From positions 1 to 15,957 of the forward strand of contig VMFK01000011.1 in assembly GCA_007375995.1 (NCBI GenBank): 15,957 nucleotides of DNA, given 5' to 3'. Origin of the DNA: Parcubacteria group bacterium Gr01-1014_56. GTDB lineage: Bacteria; Patescibacteriota; Minisyncoccia; Phycocordibacterales; SBAW01. The notes under the pieces were generated by a model. The model was not told the DNA's origin. It was given only the letters and a program-made list of their open reading frames with translations, and did not search any database. Shown piece after piece: positions 15,145-15,957 of this stretch; within the stretch, counting starts at the first letter, position 1, and every line of letters begins with the position of its first letter. A program made the position numbers and the translations under genes.

Positions 15145-15957
15145 ATGATCTTACATTGAGATTAGAGGTAGTTTGTATACGGTTACCAATGGCGAATTGG
15201 CTTGTGGGAGGTGGAGGAGGCGATGCACTAACCGTCACTGTTGTGTTTTGTATTGCACTCCCTCCCGCTCCTGTGCAGGTCAGGGTGTAGGTGGTGTTTG
15301 TTGTTGGAGAAACAGTTTGTGTCCCGGTCAGTGCCTTTGTGCCGCTCCAGCCGCCAGAAGCAAGGCACGATTGCGTATTGGCTGAGCTCCACGTAATGGT
15401 CAGAGATTGTCCGGTGGTGATGTTGTTTGGTGTGGCAGTGATAGTAACGGTTGGCGTATTCGGCGTTGGTTGGCCGACGACAATGCTTACTGATTCAGAC
15501 ACCGAGCCACCCGCTCCAGTGCAGGTGAGTGTGTAGGTGGTGTTTGCAGTTGGAGAAACAGAAAGCGAGTCGCTTGTCGTTTTGGTGCCGCTCCAGGCAC
15601 CGGATGAAGTGCAGGCGGTTGCGTTTGTTGAGACCCACGTGAGCGTTGCTGGTTGTCCTGCAATCAAGGAAGTCAGGCTTGTAGAGAATTGGATAGTTGG
15701 AGCGGGTGGTGTTGGTACAGAGCTGCCTCCACCGCCGCCAGAAGATCCTCCCCCACCGCCTCCACCTGGTAAGGGGGTGATGGTAGGAGTGCTGCCAGAG
15801 CTTCCCCCACCTCCACTACCGGGAGTCGGTTGGGTAGAGGGGCCAGAGGAGCCACTGGTGCTCTTCCACGTTTGAATGATGAGTGCACGGGTGAGAGGTC
15901 CTACTACACCCCAGCCGGTGGTGTTGGGTGAGCCAGAAGAGACGACATTGTTCCTTG
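14843..15957 (-). CDS. Giant extracellular protein, N-terminal frame (runs off right edge, breaks near 15017)
   Basis: The frame is open from the window end to a stop at 14843. It reads: the C-terminal half of a PG-binding domain (SSGSPNTTGWGVVGPLTRAL, 15870-15955), a Gly/Ser/Pro linker with runs of 4-6 Gly (about 15701-15862), Ig-like repeat 1 (15476-15700), Ig-like repeat 2 (15230-15454) and an SH3-like domain (15017-15196: FAIGNRIQTTSNLNVR to WWQIDYDTGVDG). The residues after 15017 no longer resemble a protein; the neighbouring frame takes over with Ig-like sequence. This and the 10771-15144 frame are therefore best read as one gene interrupted by a frameshift or deletion. The TTG at 15667 is not a real start, because the frame continues upstream with clear domains. 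The true start and signal peptide lie outside the window. Confidence 0.85.
   Translation of the reverse strand, partial: RNNVVSSGSPNTTGWGVVGPLTRALIIQTWKSTSGSSGPSTQPTPGSGGGGSSGSTPTITPLPGGGGGGGSSGGGGGSSVPTPPAPTIQFSTSLTSLIAGQPATLTWVSTNATACTSSGAWSGTKTTSDSLSVSPTANTTYTLTCTGAGGSVSESVSIVVGQPTPNTPTVTITATPNNITTGQSLTITWSSANTQSCLASGGWSGTKALTGTQTVSPTTNTTYTLTCTGAGGSAIQNTTVTVSASPPPPPTSQFAIGNRIQTTSNLNVRSFGSSSGTLLGTQTTGALGTIIAGPTVTNTNFWWQIDYDTGVDGNTHLVLNQCNFLHRIKWLDRNKSNERHAINISNRKHHLHPHLHRHGGKRNTIDNGDG
15010..15030 (-). other. Frame-breaking junction inside the giant surface-protein gene
   Basis: On the minus strand the SH3 domain ends GTT GAC GGC (codon GGC at 15019-15017), and the next bases continue as an Ig repeat in the other frame (GCA ACA CTC ACC TGG, from 15018). 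In the intact second copy (13200-13310) the same two points, DG and LTWSS, are separated by about 40 residues (end of SH3, Pro linker, first Ig strands). That stretch is missing here, and the frame is shifted by one. The two sequences share only GC at the join. Confidence 0.8.

Larger units (their letters stand above)
11038..15196 (-). repeat. Three bacterial SH3-like domains
   Basis: Copies lie at 15017-15196 (missing its C-terminal strand), 13282-13494 and 11038-11253. The shared plan is IGNRIQTT-LNVR, G-LLGTQ, LGTIIAGP, FWWQIDYDTGVDGWSVE. LNVR and a Trp-rich end are typical of SH3b-like wall-binding domains. Intact copies end WSVEDFMV or WSVETYLA; the first copy stops at DTGVDG, where the frame breaks. 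Confidence 0.8.
11290..15700 (-). repeat. Seven Cys-paired Ig-like repeats
   Basis: Copies lie at 15476-15700, 15230-15454, 14845-15018 (truncated at its start), 13024-13248, 11809-12039, 11557-11778 and 11290-11514. Each is about 75 residues with the plan P-V-L-S-P-I-T-G-Q-LTWSS-NATSC-ASGGWSG-SVSPT-NTTYTLTC-TG-GGSA-TVTV. One Cys sits in ATSC and one in TLTC, suiting a single disulfide. Copies at 14845-15018 and 13024-13248 are also very similar in DNA. Copies 5 and 6 (11557-12039) are the most diverged. They probably act as surface spacers or carbohydrate contacts. Confidence 0.85.

Noticed and set aside
11290..15700. CRISPR-like or non-coding tandem array
   Set aside because: The repeats are about 225 nt, diverged, in a continuous coding frame with conserved Cys and Trp, so they are protein domain repeats.

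Overview
The window looks like chromosomal DNA of a Patescibacteria/CPR bacterium, most likely a Parcubacteria (Paceibacteria) lineage of moderate GC. The reasons are compact versions of core proteins (a 749-residue SMC, a 994-residue DnaE), very short intergenic gaps, few clear Shine-Dalgarno sites, and secreted proteins built from peptidoglycan-binding domains plus short Cys-paired Ig-like repeats of a kind I associate with that group. This placement rests on pattern recognition, not on a database search.

Layout. At the left edge (1-349, minus) is the N-terminal part of a secreted protein: a signal peptide followed by a peptidoglycan-binding domain cut by the window edge. Diverging from it is rnr (433-2403, plus), an RNase R-type exoribonuclease. 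A hairpin (2397-2463) lies between rnr and a convergent minus-strand operon read as rpmF (L32) - nusB fused to a NUDIX domain - rnc (RNase III) - smc. Upstream of rpmF is a small Cys-rich hypothetical protein (6782-7051, minus). Then come rnhB (RNase HII, minus) and a divergent dnaE (plus).

The right third (10771-15957, minus) is one very large multidomain surface or secreted protein whose N-terminus lies beyond the window. In order it carries a PG-binding remnant, a Gly/Ser/Pro linker, two Ig-like repeats, an SH3-like domain, a truncated Ig-like repeat, a PL1-type pectate-lyase-like beta-helix, an EF-hand/TSP3-like Ca motif, SH3, Ig, a GH43-like beta-propeller, three Ig repeats, SH3 and a C-terminal PG-binding domain. 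Its reading frame breaks near 15017, exactly where one SH3 domain runs into the middle of an Ig repeat, which suggests a deletion or a repeat-driven assembly error.

The left two thirds are information processing: RNA decay and processing (RNase R, RNase III, RNase HII), transcription (NusB), translation (L32), chromosome maintenance (SMC) and replication (DnaE). The right third is cell-surface polysaccharide handling. Several starts (1-349 gene, rpmF, dnaE) have a -10 hexamer exactly 6 nt before ATG, which predicts leaderless mRNAs.
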